64,000 nt of DNA from the NCBI GenBank assembly GCA_905160935.1, contig CAJHZI010000780.1:277001-341000 (forward strand). Reading direction: 5' to 3'. Positions within the stretch are counted from its first letter, which is position 1; each line of letters opens with the position of its first letter. The notes beneath the pieces were generated by a model. It searched no databases, was not told where the DNA came from, and saw only the letters and a list, made by a program, of their open reading frames with translations. Below, in pieces: positions 19,816 through 30,882 of this stretch. A program made the translations under genes and the position numbers. This DNA comes from Enchytraeus crypticus. Its lineage: Eukaryota > Annelida > Clitellata > Enchytraeida > Enchytraeidae.

Positions 19816-20069
19816 CGAGCGAAATCCCCACCGATCAGCTCATTGTCATACGATCGTCACAAGAATTTCGTTCGTAAAGGAAAGGCTACAGAACCATAGG
19901 AGTAGAGTACAGTTGTAGACCTAGTATAGCTTAAACATATATTATATATACTATATAATACAGCTGTAGGCCTAGTACGTCTATAGGACTACATGATAGG
20001 CCAATAAGTCCATGAAAACTTGAACGTTTAGATCGATATCTCCATAATTACACAAATATTGTTGTATGA

Positions 20070-20165
20070 TATATGCATATGTATATATATATATATACTG
20101 TATATATATAATTATATATGTATATATATATATATATATAATTGTGTGTATATATATATACATGT
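20070..20165. repeat. imperfect TA microsatellite
   Basis: TATATATATATACTG and similar runs. Confidence 0.85.
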
Positions 20166-21005
20166 ATATTAATTATTCTTATTATTTTTATTATTTATAC
20201 TTTTATATTAGTACCACTATTAATATCAGATATTACTGATATAGAAATCAATTTAGCTGATCATGATAGTTAAGTAAATTTATCATTTAAAGTTCTAGAG
20301 TTTAAGTATTAGGCCCATATAGTAATAAAGCAATTAAATTACTAAATAATGATTCTTGAATTTTTAACAGTACAGCAATGAATACAAATTCAGAAATTCT
20401 ATGTGTTAGATTATTATTATGATATATTAGTTATTCTTATCTGAACAGATCTTTGGTACTACTACATTTATATCTGTGGCATATATTAAAATTGTTTAAG
20501 AGGTACAATTTCAATGAAATCGTTAACTTTTACATTCGGTAGAAAAATTATTGAAACCACGTATTTTTTGCATACTAATGAAGTTTGCGATTTAATTTTA
20601 AGTTATTCACCTAAATAGAAAATCGCTTGCGAAATATGTCAAAATAAAAGGAAATCTGTAAATAAGGGATTAGAGGTAATTGGAAAGTCTTATTCAATGG
20701 ACCTGCCATTGGGTAATTTACTGAGAGAAGGAATGATTACATTTTATAGCCAATGGCTACTAAATACTGTAAGGTAAATGTACAGCTTTAGCATCTTTAC
20801 GTTGCCATTGTCTTAATTTAGTTCATAGAATTGTTAATTAGAAGCTATATCTTATGTGAATACAGATAGCCAGTATGGCGTATAGATCAGATAAATGTGA
20901 CCAGCTTAATTAACGCCCATAAACAGACAAACTCAACTTTCTAGAGTCAGTGGTAAAAACTACAATACTAAAGCCTCATACTAGTAATACTAATACTAAT
21001 ATTAA
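20166..21005. other. AT-rich DNA, no gene seen
   Basis: No exon candidates. A short match to the LINE-C end, ATGGACCTGCCATTGGGTAA, lies near 20698-20717 and is probably a remnant. Confidence 0.45.
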
Positions 21006-21009
21006 TACT

Positions 21010-21150
21010 AAATATTAAATAACAACAACAATACGATTAGAGTGCTACTGTTGTCCATGACAACATTTAGCACTGTGATACCAAATCAAAGCCGATGAGC
21101 AGAGTGAGGGGTCCATAAACGGTGCGAGCCAAAATCCGGATGGTCAGTCT
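21010..21150 (-). repeat. Repeat D copy
   Basis: CAACAACAATACGATTAGAG start with GATGAGCAGAGTGAGGGGTC and CATAAACGGTGCGAGCC. It is one of the best-preserved copies, close to 37080-37220. Confidence 0.75.
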
Positions 21151-21477
21151 AAGGCTAGCGTTGATCTATTCAATTGCATAATAGCTTTTTAATTAAAATA
21201 AGTGCACTAATTACACTAATTAAGCACATTTTAATATTAATTAATAATTTATTTTATAATCTTCTATCATCTCTGCTCTACTGGTAAGTGAAACTTTCAG
21301 CCTCTTCCTATTAGCATCTGTTCCATGTAATCAGCTCAGAATGGCTGTGTAGGAGTGGCTGTAGCTCTGGTCGATAAACAAGACAATTAACACATCCATG
21401 ATGACAATTGATCTCGGTTTAGCTCTCCTGATTATAGCCGCAGCAAAACAGATTACATAGAGAAATAGAGGCTGAGG

Positions 21478-21640
21478 CTTAACTATAGGCCCCCTAGGAT
21501 ACATAGGCTTAACTATAGGCCCCCTAGGATACATAGGCTTAACTAGTCCCCCAAGGATACATAGGCTTAACTAGGCTCCCTAGGCCTCATAGATTTAACT
21601 AGGCTCCCTATGCCTCATAAACTTGAGCTAGGCACCCTAG
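21478..21640. repeat. 30-bp tandem repeat
   Basis: Unit AGGCTTAACTATAGGCCCCC plus TAGGATACAT, two near-identical copies followed by about three decayed ones. Confidence 0.8.
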
Positions 21641-21681
21641 GCTTCGTCGTCAATTGGAAATAAACTCGCGTTGTTTGGTAT

Positions 21682-21806
21682 AAAGCTGGTAAAGCTAATG
21701 TTAACGTCAGTTTCCTCACTCGAAAGCTATGTCAGTGACGGGCGAGCCCAGGACTTGAACCCCGCACATACTGATCCGCGGTCGAGTGTCTTACCGACTT
21801 CGCCAG
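21682..21806 (-). mobile_element. SINE-A copy, head trimmed
   Basis: Minus-strand B box GGTTCAAGTCC and full tail TGAGGAAACTGACGTTAACA. About 12 bases of the tRNA head are missing. Confidence 0.85.
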
Positions 21807-21924
21807 TATTAGATTAATCGAGTCACTTTATTGCAGATGAATAGATCGCAATAGAATTATTTACTATCCCGCCTCTAGTGTGCCTTCGTGAATCTAAACC
21901 GTCTCACTGGAAGTTACCACTGGT

Positions 21925-22015
21925 TTGGATTTGGTTTCAAAGTGCTCGATGTTGTATTGGACAAATGGGCAGTCTTAGCACTATGTGTTGTTGTTTTTTT
22001 CATTGTTGTTGTTGT
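21925..22015 (+). repeat. Repeat D 3' end
   Basis: AAAGTGCTCGATGTTGTATT then GGCAGTCTTAGCACTATGTG and a TTG tail. Confidence 0.6.
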
Positions 22016-22215
22016 CGCCATCCAGCCATTAATCATTAGATCTTATTTTGTATGAGCCGTTCAGAATGACAAGTCTCTGACTGAAATGAGAATAGATTCT
22101 AACAAATCTAACTTATTCGGGAATCTAACTGATCCCCATCAAATGAATTTCATTTCAATCGCCTCCGCTTATTGAATCTTTCTACCAGGTGCTTCCTGCC
22201 AGGAGCGTATAGTAC

Positions 22216-22437
22216 GAAAAATCATGATTAATCAATGGTTCGCTAATGTAACAAATGTCTAGTACTGTATGTAAAATCATGATTAATCAATGGTTCGCTA
22301 ATGTAACAAATGTCTAGTACTGTATGTAAAATCATGATTAATCAATGGTTCGCTAATGTAACAAATGTCTAGTACTGTATGTAAAATCATGATTAATCAA
22401 TGGTTCGCTAATGTAACAAATGTCTAGTACTGTATGA
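22216..22437. repeat. 55-bp tandem repeat, four near-identical copies
   Basis: Unit containing AATCATGATTAATCAATGGT and GTCTAGTACTGTATGT. The copies show no differences that I can see, so the expansion is recent or homogenised. Confidence 0.93.
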
Positions 22438-22611
22438 AAAATCAGTTGGTCGCCCTTAAATCCACGTTTTGCTTAAATTTGTTAAACATCACATCCTAAA
22501 CGGTGCTTATTTTTCTATCTTATGTACGTTTATACAGTCAGATACCGCCCGGCAGGAATTGAATCTATAGCCTTTCACAACCAGCTGCCTGGAGGAGTAA
22601 AAGCTAAATAA

Positions 22612-22737
22612 AAAGCTAAGGTTAACGTCAGTTTCCTCACTCGAAAGCGATATCAGTGATGGGCGAGCCCAGGATTTAAACCCGCACCTACTGATCCGCG
22701 GTCGAGTAGCTTACCGACTTCGCCACTGGCTCCAGCC
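22612..22737 (-). mobile_element. SINE-A copy
   Basis: Complete head GGCTGGAGCCAGTGGCGAAG on the minus strand; the B box is decayed (GGGTTTAAATCC). Tail intact. Confidence 0.88.
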
Positions 22738-22809
22738 AAAAATTATGTTCTGCTCCAGTACACCCTTAGATTTCATTCTCAACTAAATCTACTTTTTAAA
22801 AATATTTTT

Positions 22810-23170
22810 TCCATTTTTGCAATGGCAACAGAGACAGGGATGTGTATCGAACCTGTGGCCTCTGCTTTATTATCTAATCAACATCGTCCTCCCTTGAACC
22901 ACAGTTTAACTTGGGTCGGGATACGAATAGACTGTCTCAAATCCCTATTTGAGACTTTTCATTTGAGACATTTTGTCCCTATTTGGGACTTTTCCATTCG
23001 TTTAAATTTTTTAGCAATTTCTGGAGCATAGCGCTCACCAACCGAATGCCCTTTCTGACGTTGGTATGGATCTTAGTGCTTTAGACGCCTTCTACGCCAC
23101 GTGCAGTCACCGGCTGGTCAACTCTTCAAATATCCTGGACACAACACGAGCCTTTTGCTTTATTATCTAA
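22810..23170. repeat. Repeat E copy
   Basis: Contains TTGGGTCGGGATACGAATAG and ACTGTCTCAAATCCC, shared with 24885-24965 and in part with 61920-61955. Internal ATTTGAGAC / ATTTGGGAC repeats occur. Family unknown. Confidence 0.5.
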
Positions 23171-23997
23171 TGAACAAAGTAATACGTGATTTAATGAAGC
23201 AACACAATACACTACTATTTATTGTCTTTAAGGCTACACAAAACTTAAACGTAAACAATTGATTAGAGAAAGTTTTGATTTAACAGTAGAGCGAAACTGT
23301 ATGGAAATATAAGATGCATCTAATACATTACTGAGTGCTGATTAAACTGAAGTCATGTTTATAATACTGCTGAACTGAAGGCACTGGAAAACAGGCAATA
23401 AGGCACTTGAGTTCTTAAACTAAACGTAAAGAATAAGTTATTCGATTCTAGACTAGAACGATTATGTAGTTATAAAAAGCAACTGTTCTTGTTACATAGA
23501 CGTTTAAACAGCTCGGACCCTGTAAGCACATTGAAAATCTACACTCCAAGCTCTTCGTCGAGAGAGTTCTGGATAGGATTGGCTAGGGTGCCCAATGTTA
23601 TCATGAAATAGTTTTAATTTTATGTACTATTACAAAGAAACCTTTTAGTCTAAAAACGTATGTAAATCAAATGGAAAACGTTACTATTCGAAGGGAAATT
23701 CATCAGCCGGGAAAACCCGGATAAGATCAAGGAAATTCATCAGACGGGACAACCCCGATAAGATAAAGGAACAATTTGAAATTTCAAAACAAAAATATTT
23801 GTCAGTAAAGAAGAAAACATATCTCTAGTCCGACAGACTGCAGTTGTGGTCAGAACATTGTCATGTGGACATTTGGTCATAGAAAATAAATTATAGACTT
23901 GTCGAGTGATTAACATTTAACGTAATCATTTTGTGCACGTGGTTTAAAAAAAGATTTTTTATCAGAACTTAGGGTCACCCTGCCTCTCTCAGCCTGT
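23171..23997. other. FABP 3' flank, no gene seen
   Basis: AT-rich. It holds a near-duplicate pair, AAATTCATCAGCCGGGAAAA at 23696 and AAATTCATCAGACGGGACAA at 23733. No clear polyadenylation signal lies close to the FABP stop. Confidence 0.45.
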
Positions 23998-24070
23998 TCA
24001 CGAAGCCTTGACGTAGTGACGAGTGGCCACAACGTCCTTGGCCTTGCATGTCTGAAATATAACAACAATG

Positions 24071-24104
<34 letters not shown>

Positions 24105-24340
24105 GTACTATTATATTGATCTCAGTGGGTAACATTATTGTCAAGTTGTCAGATTCCGAATTAATAGTTAAAATCTTGTGCTCACCGGTCACTGATGTGC
24201 CTTTAGATAGGATGACGACATTAAGCTGTTTTTAGGCTTTGATAAGATGTTAATAGAAGTATCAACTAATTAAACTTTGCGTCGATACGAAGCTGGTATT
24301 AGATGATTGTGAATTGTGCGGTAGGATTAAGCATTTTACA

Positions 24341-24392
<52 letters not shown>

Positions 24393-27300
24393 ATTATATA
24401 ATATATATATATATATATATTATATTAACATATATATATATACATGTATACATGTATATATACATGCGTATGTATATAGAATACACATTTATACTTTTAA
24501 TTTTCTAAAAGGAAGGTATGCTCTGCGTTGAAAAAGCCTGCAGCTGGAGAACATATTTCTAATCAACTAATAGCAAATTGTAGGAATCTATGCATTGGAC
24601 CTATCATTTGAGAGTATAGAGAAGGAGATATGCTTACCACGGTCATCTTGTCTCCGTTGACCTCACGAATGATGACCGAGGGGATATCCCCTTTCTGGTC
24701 CTGTACCAGCTTGTTTCCATCCAGTGTAAACGTCGTCTACACATTAGTAGCAGCAAAAACACAGTTAAAACTGATCTACACATTAGAACTTATTCATTCG
24801 AGTTCATTTGTAACCATTTAAAATTTCTTGAGATAATTTTTGTGAGTCGTCTACCTAATCATCAACATCATCATCATCTTCCCTTGAATCCCAGTGTAAC
24901 TAGGGTCGGACTACGAATAGACTGTCTCAAATCCTCTCTATCACACATCATATTCGATTTGTCTACATTTTAACAATGCTAATGCATAGATCAGACTAAA
25001 CCTCGTCTAGATGATAGACTCAAATATTAAAATTAGCAATAATTAGGAAATGAATTTTAACCAGTATGGGCATTATAATATAAACACGAAATATGTCTCA
25101 TTACTTTGATTAACTAGTAGTTGCATTTTTCATGGCTACAGACGTAGCGGTTTATTGGTTTTGATAGACTGATCGCCAGACAGACATGCCTACAGATGTA
25201 GCGGTTTTTTGGTTTTGATACACAAACATGCCTACAGACGTAGCGGTTTATTAGTATCGATTGACTGATAGACCCCTACCTTCATCTGTCGATCGTCGAC
25301 TGTGGTCTCATCGAACTCGACTCCAAGTTTGAATTCGACTTTCGAGTTCTTGAAGGTCGTCTCGCTCTTGAGGGTCCAGGTGTCGCCCTCTATGGAGATG
25401 TAGAGAGTCGGCTTAGCAGAGCTGCCAACCTTAGCCATGATAGTGCCAACTCCTGCCGAATTAATTATTTTAATATGATATTTAAGGTGATTAAAATTTA
25501 AAAAATATATAATAAAATATGAGCCCGACTTCTAGTGAATCATACATTACATATAGTTCAAATTATACAAAGATTGAAGGTGCACAGAGGCATGAGAGTC
25601 CCTGACATTGCCTTGTGGCGAGGAACCAGACGTTAAATGATTATTGATTTATTGAATGAATGATCGATTGAGAGAGGCATTCTCCAAAACTATTCTCTGA
25701 CATCTGAAATTAGACAAAAGGGACAAACAGGTAGCTAAGGTTACAAGTTTTATTTCTAGAGAATAAAAGAATTTGACAGTTAAGAAATTCGGTAATAAAA
25801 CTTTTCGATGCACAGTTGCACTGACCGTGGGTGAATAAATTAAAACAATCTTCGTGTGAACAAAATAAAATACGACATAATTGCGAGATCATTGGATTAG
25901 TTGATAAGTTGACGGCGGGATTAGCGCACTTGGTTTAGTTGCGCGTCAATTATCGAAGTTAAGCTGCATCGACCTCGGTTAGTACTTTGTGGGTGACCAC
26001 CTTGGAAGACCGAGTGTTGGTAAAAGCTTAGGGGGGAAAAATCCCAGGGTGATGGAAGGTTATTCTTAAATCCGCGCCGGCTGCAATTGATGCGCCACAA
26101 AAAGCAACGGTTACTAATAACCATGGAGAGGAAGGAGGAAATGGGACTTAAACATGCATCTGTGCTTCCTGATCCAGTGTTCCGTTATGTTATGTTATGT
26201 ATTTGATTTAGTATGTTCAATGTGCGGCAACTAAGTCACGCATTTGTTCGTGACTCAATTAAATGAAAATAACTACTACGTGATAAATGGTTGCTACAGA
26301 AGATTGTGAAAATGGTAACTGTGAGGTGACTTAGTTAATTAGAGAAAAATTAATTAACCATGAGCCTGCAAAATCTCTCAATCAATCAATCACTCAATAA
26401 GAATTTAACGTCCGGTTCCTTGCCATAAGGCGATGTCAGGGACGTCTCTTACAGAATCTACACAAACAGGCGCCAAAGCACCGAACGATGACGATTGAGT
26501 ACACAAAGACTACAAGAGAAAGCGAGATCAAAATAGTGCAAGTCCAAGATCCAAGGCAAACGGGTCAAAATTTAGACCGATGGCGCGGAAGGAGATGGGT
26601 TTTTGCTTGCCAGGGAAAGTACTAATACAGTTACAGGATCGAAAATCTTGTGGCAGAGAGTTCCATGTTGTCGGAGCAGAAAACATACAGGAGCGCCTGT
26701 CCATGGCAGATTTAATGTTTGGTACAGTGAGAAGGCTTTTACTGGAGGAGCGAAGACTACGAGAGGGTTGATAGAATTTCGGTGACTGCGTTGTTTCCAT
26801 CTGTGAAGTATTTTTAATTTTAAATTCTCGTCCAAGGCTCTGTATTACACTTGCTAAACTACAGCTCTATTATTAGAAGCTATAGTATAACATCGCCTTT
26901 TAATGAGGAAACTGACGTAAACTGAATATTAACTTTCTCATCATCAGCAGTTCCTTGCGTTCTGTACAGTACATATTAGCTATACAGTATTAGCTATACA
27001 GTATTAGCTATACAGTATTAGCTTTAGAAGCTCTAGAATTGTCCTAATGCTATTAAAAATGTTCTTTCAAGTATTATTGTGAGCTATTCGTGCTAATAAG
27101 ATTGATTTAAGAGTCTTATTTCACGCTCTTATTTTTACTACATAACAGCTTAAAATAACAACTATTAACAAAAGCCACAAAGGGGAAATAGGAGGACATA
27201 ATGAAAACTGCAAAAACAGCAACCTAGAAAGGAAACTCTACGGATTAGTAGGCCTATGTGCGGGGTCCAAATCCTGGGCTCTCCCGTCACTGACATCGCT

Positions 27301-27502
27301 TTCAATTGTGGAATCTGACATGTTAACATTAGCTTTACTTTGCTTTTTACAGCACATGCGTATGACATGTGTGTAAGTATACGGAATAAATTAAATAAAG
27401 AATTAAAATAAAATAAGTAAATTACATACCGACAGCCTTCATGTACTCATCAAAGTTCTCGCTCTTCTCCATGTTCCACTTGCCAACAAAAGCCTGAGCC
27501 AT
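23998..27502 (-). CDS. fatty-acid-binding protein (four exons)
   Basis: A cytosolic lipid carrier of the FABP/CRABP family. Exons: 27502..27430, 25452..25280, 24736..24638, 24051..23998. Every intron is GT-AG, phases match, and the product is exactly 132 residues. Intron positions follow the conserved four-exon plan of animal FABPs. The start is [20 protein letters not shown], exon 2 holds [18 protein letters not shown], exon 3 holds [12 protein letters not shown] and [11 protein letters not shown], and exon 4 ends in RHYVKAS. The Arg-x-Tyr pair near the C-terminus and the Arg of VIIRE are the residues that usually bind the fatty-acid carboxylate. It is muscle/heart- or brain-type-like, but invertebrate members do not map to vertebrate subtypes. 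A TATA box lies upstream. Confidence 0.95.
24071..24103. repeat. (TTA)n microsatellite
   Basis: Eleven TTA units in FABP intron 3, about 20 bases upstream of the exon 4 acceptor on the coding strand. Confidence 0.9.
24340..24480. repeat. TA-rich microsatellite
   Basis: Interrupted (TA)n in FABP intron 3. Confidence 0.9.
24885..24965. repeat. Repeat E fragment in FABP intron 2
   Basis: AGGGTCGGACTACGAATAGA then CTGTCTCAAATCC; same order as 22890-22940. Confidence 0.55.
25135..25255. repeat. tandem repeat in FABP intron 2
   Basis: Three copies of a unit with CTACAGACGTAGCGGTTTAT, starting about 25 bases inside the intron from the exon 2 donor. Unlike the arrays in other genes, it does not include exon sequence. 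Confidence 0.75.
25595..25675 (+). mobile_element. LINE-B 3' tail, in FABP intron 1
   Basis: GTCCCTGACATTGCCTTGTG, GCGAGGAACCAGACGTTAAA and a TTGA-type tail. Confidence 0.7.
25910..26190 (+). other. 5S rRNA-like element (SINE3 or pseudogene)
   Basis: Bases 25910-26030 align by eye along most of a 5S rRNA gene: GAAGTTAAGCTGCATCGACC at the A box, GGTTAGTACTTTGTGGGTGA and CCACCTTGGAAGACCGAGTG at the C box, then an AAGCTT end. Many changes, including the 5' third, argue against a working 5S gene. About 150 more bases follow (CGCGCCGGCTGCAATTGATG, ATGCGCCAC) without a poly-T stop, as in 5S-derived SINEs. Only one copy is in the window, so a dispersed 5S pseudogene is the alternative. It lies in FABP intron 1. 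Confidence 0.7.
26385..26880 (-). mobile_element. LINE-B 3' end with RT remnant
   Basis: On the minus strand, two overlapping frames give [18 protein letters not shown] and [18 protein letters not shown], with a frameshift before the KxKPxxF end. A 3' UTR follows with GGTGCTTTGGCGCCTGTTTG, GACGTCCCTGACATCGCC, GGAACCGGACGTTAAATTC and a TTGA tail. It is the longest LINE-B copy and lies in FABP intron 1. The ORF is broken. Confidence 0.8.
27239..27340 (+). mobile_element. SINE-A copy, 5'-truncated
   Basis: Starts within the tRNA part (GTGCGGGGTCCAAATCC) and keeps the tail TGACATGTTAACATTAGC. Located in FABP intron 1, about 90 bases from the exon 1 donor. Confidence 0.75.
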
Positions 27503-27628
27503 GATGATGATCTTTAGCTTACTATTACTAGAGTGAAATCAGAACGTAAAGAGCTGCTCTCTGGTGTTATACAGTGTCTGGTCGTAGTGATGAAGCAAGC
27601 GTCTGACTCAACCAATCGTCCGAGTCCA

Positions 27629-27635
27629 ATTTATA
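27629..27635 (-). promoter_or_regulatory. TATA box of FABP gene
   Basis: TATAAAT on the minus strand, 127 bases upstream of the ATG. A reversed CCAAT (GATTGGTT) lies just downstream at about 27610. Transcription would start near 27600. Confidence 0.55.
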
Positions 27636-27667
27636 GTCTGCTAATCTGGTCTGGTAGAGTAGGGGTG

Positions 27668-27955
27668 GGTGAAGAGAGAGAGAGAGAAAGAGTGAGAGAT
27701 GAGAGATAGAGATAGAGATGGAGAAATAGAGGGAGAAAAGAGAGGAAGTGAAAGTGAGAGAGAGTGAGAGAGAAGAGAGAGCTGCGAGATAGAGATGAGA
27801 GAGAGTGTGAGAAAGAGAGAGAGAGAGAGTGAGAAAGAGAGAGAGAGAGAAAGAGAGAGAAAAGAGAAAGAGAGGGTGAGGGAGAGACAGACAGACAGAT
27901 AGACAGACAGATTAAGAAGAAAGTTGGAGCGATAGAATAAGAGAGAGGGGACAAT
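27668..27955. repeat. GA-rich microsatellite upstream of FABP
   Basis: Purine-rich GAGAGA and GAGAAAGAG runs with GACA/GATA units at the end, about 40 bases upstream of the TATA box. Confidence 0.95.
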
Positions 27956-28278
27956 TTGGTAATTATTTGTAACCGCGTTCAGACATAGTTTCAGAGTAAA
28001 AATATTAAACTAAAAAGGGCGGATAAAGTAGACCTTACTAACAATTGGGCTTCTGTTAACTCTAAACTCAATCGGTTCAATAACCTGAAACATTTATTTG
28101 ACACGTAATTGATGAATTGCCATAAACAAACAAGTTGATACATAAATCATGGGTGAGTGACCTCAGACACAGCCAATGGTAGGCTCTTACTCTCAATCCA
28201 GTGCTGGTGGAGATCAACAGATCTTAAACAAATACCAGAGGGAAGAGCTGCTGGTAGCAGTGGTAATCTTGATCAATG

Positions 28279-28412
28279 GTTGGAGCCAATGGCGAAGTCG
28301 GTAACATACTCGACCGCGGATCAGTATGTGGGGGTTCAAATCCTGAGCTCGCACGTCACTGACATCGCATTCGAGTGAGGAAACTGACGTTAACCTTAGC
28401 TTTACCAGCTTT
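28279..28412 (+). mobile_element. SINE-A copy
   Basis: Near full length; head GGTTGGAGCCAATGGCGAAG (one B-type change), perfect B box GGTTCAAATCC, tail to TTTACCAGCTTT. Confidence 0.9.
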
Positions 28413-28850
28413 AATATGGAACAGCTGCTGATAGAAATGGTAGGGTAGTATGGAACAGCTGCTGGTAGTAATGGCAGTATGGAACAGCTGCAGGTAGTAA
28501 CAATGGCAGTACGGAACAGCTGCTGATAGCAATGGCAGTATAGAACAGCTGCTGGTAGTAGTGGCAGTATGGAACAGCTGCAGGTAGTAGTGGTAGAATG
28601 GAACAGCTGCTGGTAGTAGTGGTAGTATGGAACAGCTGCTGGTAGTAGTGGTAGAATGGAACAGCTGCTGATAGAAGTGGTAGAATGGAACAGCTGCTAG
28701 TAGTAGCGGTAGAATGGAACAGCTGCTGGTAGTCATGGTAGCATGGAACAGCTGCTGGTAGTCATGGTAGCATGGAACAGCTGCTGGTAGTCATGGTAGC
28801 ATGGAACAGCTGCTGGTAGTCATGGTAGAATGGAACAGCTGCAGTCTTAC
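28413..28850. repeat. 27-30-bp minisatellite
   Basis: About 15 units of ATGGAACAGCTGCTGGTAGT plus AGTGGTAG, starting right after the SINE-A copy. The last four units are nearly identical. Confidence 0.93.
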
Positions 28851-29097
28851 ACACGTAATGGAGAACTATGGATCATATTAGTTTGCAGACAGATTTTATG
28901 GCAGATTTTATGACTTCTTCGTTCATAACAAAACACCGAAAACTTGTGAAATATGATGAGTACTTATATTAGAGTACAACAATTATGGAAATTTAATTAC
29001 TATGGACTTTTAGATAATTAATATACACGTATAATGTATCATCATTCTAGATAATTAATATATAATATTCAATATATTTCAATTTAATATATAATAT

Positions 29098-29335
29098 ACA
29101 CTTTCCGTTGTAAGTTGAAAACACATCTCTTCCCACCATAGATTTTATTTTTTTGCCTGACTGTCTTTTAATCGCCGGACCGGCACTGTTTAGGATCTTT
29201 TATTTCTCTTCAGCGCGTGTTATTTTCAGATCGATTGGGGTGAATCGATTTGTAGTGACATGTGATGGGAGGACGTCCCTGACATCATCCTTGTATGAGG
29301 AAACGGACGTTAAACCTTTATTATTAATGTAACAA
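29098..29335 (+). mobile_element. LINE-A 3' end
   Basis: GTTGAAAACACATCTCTTCC (LKTHLFP-like end), then a 3' UTR ending GACGTCCCTGACATCATCC, GAGGAAACGGACGTTAAACC and TTATTATTA. Confidence 0.75.
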
Positions 29336-29455
29336 CAATTAGAGTGATACAGTCATCAATGAAGACATCGAGCACTATTGAGACAAAATCAAGCAAAAGT
29401 TAAATCCAAAAAACAGTGGAAATTCCAAAATCCAGAAAATCAGTTCAAAGAAAAA
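29336..29455 (-). repeat. Repeat D copy
   Basis: CAACAATTAGAGTGATACAG, CATCAATGAAGACATCGAGC and the AAAAGTTAAATCCAAAAAAC block. It lies tail to tail with the LINE-A end. Confidence 0.65.
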
Positions 29456-29504
29456 AAATTATGTATACTTATTCGAGTGCAACTATTAGTAGTGGTACAT
29501 ACAG

Positions 29505-29745
29505 TATTGTGATATCTGTACCGTGGTACGTACAGTGCTATTGTAAAGTATCGTGGTACGTTTAGTACTATTGTAAAGTATCGTGGTACGTACAGTGCTA
29601 TTGTAAAGTACCGTGGCTAATACAGTACTATGGTAAAGTACCGTGGTTAATACAGTACTATGGTAAAGTACCGTGGTTAATACAGTACTATGGTAAAGTA
29701 CCGTGGTTAATACAGTACTACTGTAAATGACCGTGATTTGTTCAC
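29505..29745. repeat. 30-bp minisatellite
   Basis: Unit TAAAGTACCGTGGTTAATAC plus AGTACTATGG, about eight copies; the central three are almost identical. Confidence 0.92.
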
Positions 29746-29882
29746 AGTTAAGTACTACTGTACCAAGGGTTTCTTATTACAAGTGATTCGTTGAGCAGCC
29801 TCCAATTCTAAGAAAAGATCATAAAGTCTCCCGTTACATCATCTGTAACTCGTAATAAAAGTGTATTGTAAACAACAACAAC

Positions 29883-29883
29883 A

Positions 29884-29946
<63 letters not shown>

Positions 29947-29948
29947 GC
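29883..29948. repeat. (ACT)n microsatellite
   Basis: About 20 ACT units, followed by CAACAG and CAACAA. Confidence 0.95.
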
Positions 29949-30084
29949 AACAGCAACAACAACAACAAGTAACTGATGATTACCCACAGTAGCCGCTCCA
30001 GACTGATAATTTATGATATTATCATCAATGTCTACAACTTGCATAATCGTTACGCAATGAAGTTAAGATGTTTGATTGACTCAC

Positions 30085-30181
30085 ATTGTGACACACTTTC
30101 CAGGTCCAATCTGCTTGACTAATTCGCTTCCAGACCTAATGGCAGATCCTCGTAGGCTTGTTCCAGGGCTTCTATAACGTC
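30085..30181 (-). CDS. orphan coding exon, unidentified gene
   Basis: A 97-nt island on the minus strand between an AG (GACGCCAG) and a strong donor, GTGAGT. One frame is open across it and reads RSPGTSLRGSAIRSGSELVK, then QIGPGKCVT. The composition and splice signals look real in an otherwise repeat-filled region. No partner exon was found within several kilobases. I do not recognise the protein. Confidence 0.4.
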
Positions 30182-30244
30182 CTGGCGTCACTAATGGACG
30201 AAGGAACAGGAGTTAAAATTTTAATTTATTTATTAACTGAATAA

Positions 30245-30312
30245 CAACTTATGTCCCTGACATTGCCTTATAGCGAGGAACCGGACGTTAAATTCTTATT
30301 GATTTATTGATG
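30245..30312 (+). mobile_element. LINE-B 3' tail
   Basis: GTCCCTGACATTGCCTTATA, GCGAGGAACCGGACGTTAAA and a TTGATTTATTGA tail. Confidence 0.7.
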
Positions 30313-30439
30313 TCTGATTCTAGACGTCCTTCAATAAGACCATCAAAACAGTTGTCTAAGTGATTGTAGCTTTAATCTAGACTACCATCATCTACAACCG
30401 ATGCGGCAGCACACTAGCCGCTTTAAGGAATTTTTTACC

Positions 30440-30882
30440 CAATAGCACAGCTGCTGAGGTAGCTGTGACCAATAGTACAGCTGCTGTGACCACTAGTACA
30501 GCTGCTGTGACCACTAGTACAGCTGCTGTGACCACTAGTACAGCTGCTGAGGTTGCTGTGACCACTAGCACAGCTGCTGAGGTTGCTGTGACCACTAGCA
30601 CAGCTGCTGAGGTTTCTGTGACCACTAGCACAGCTGTTGAGGTAGCTGTGACCACTAGTACAGACCAGCTGAGGTTGCTTTGACCACTTGTACAGCTGTT
30701 GAGGTAGCTGTGACCACTAGCACAGCTGTTGAGGTAGCTGTGACCACTAGCACAGCTGTTGAGGTAGCTGTGACCACTAGCACAGCTATTGAGGTAGCTG
30801 TGACCACTAGCACAGCTGTTGAGGTAGCTGTGACCACTAGCACAGCTGCTAAGGTTGCTGTGACCGAGTCATTTAAAACTTA
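30440..30882. repeat. 30-bp minisatellite
   Basis: Unit CACAGCTGTTGAGGTAGCTG plus TGACCACTAG with shorter 18-bp variants. About 16 units; frames through it encode Ala/Thr/Val repeats on both strands. Confidence 0.94.

Noticed and set aside
25910..26030. A functional 5S rRNA gene
   Set aside because: Too many changes from 5S, including in the 5' third, and no poly-T stop after the 3' end.
26572..26835. Several overlapping frames on both strands
   Set aside because: They are the frameshifted LINE-B coding remnant and its shadows, not host genes.
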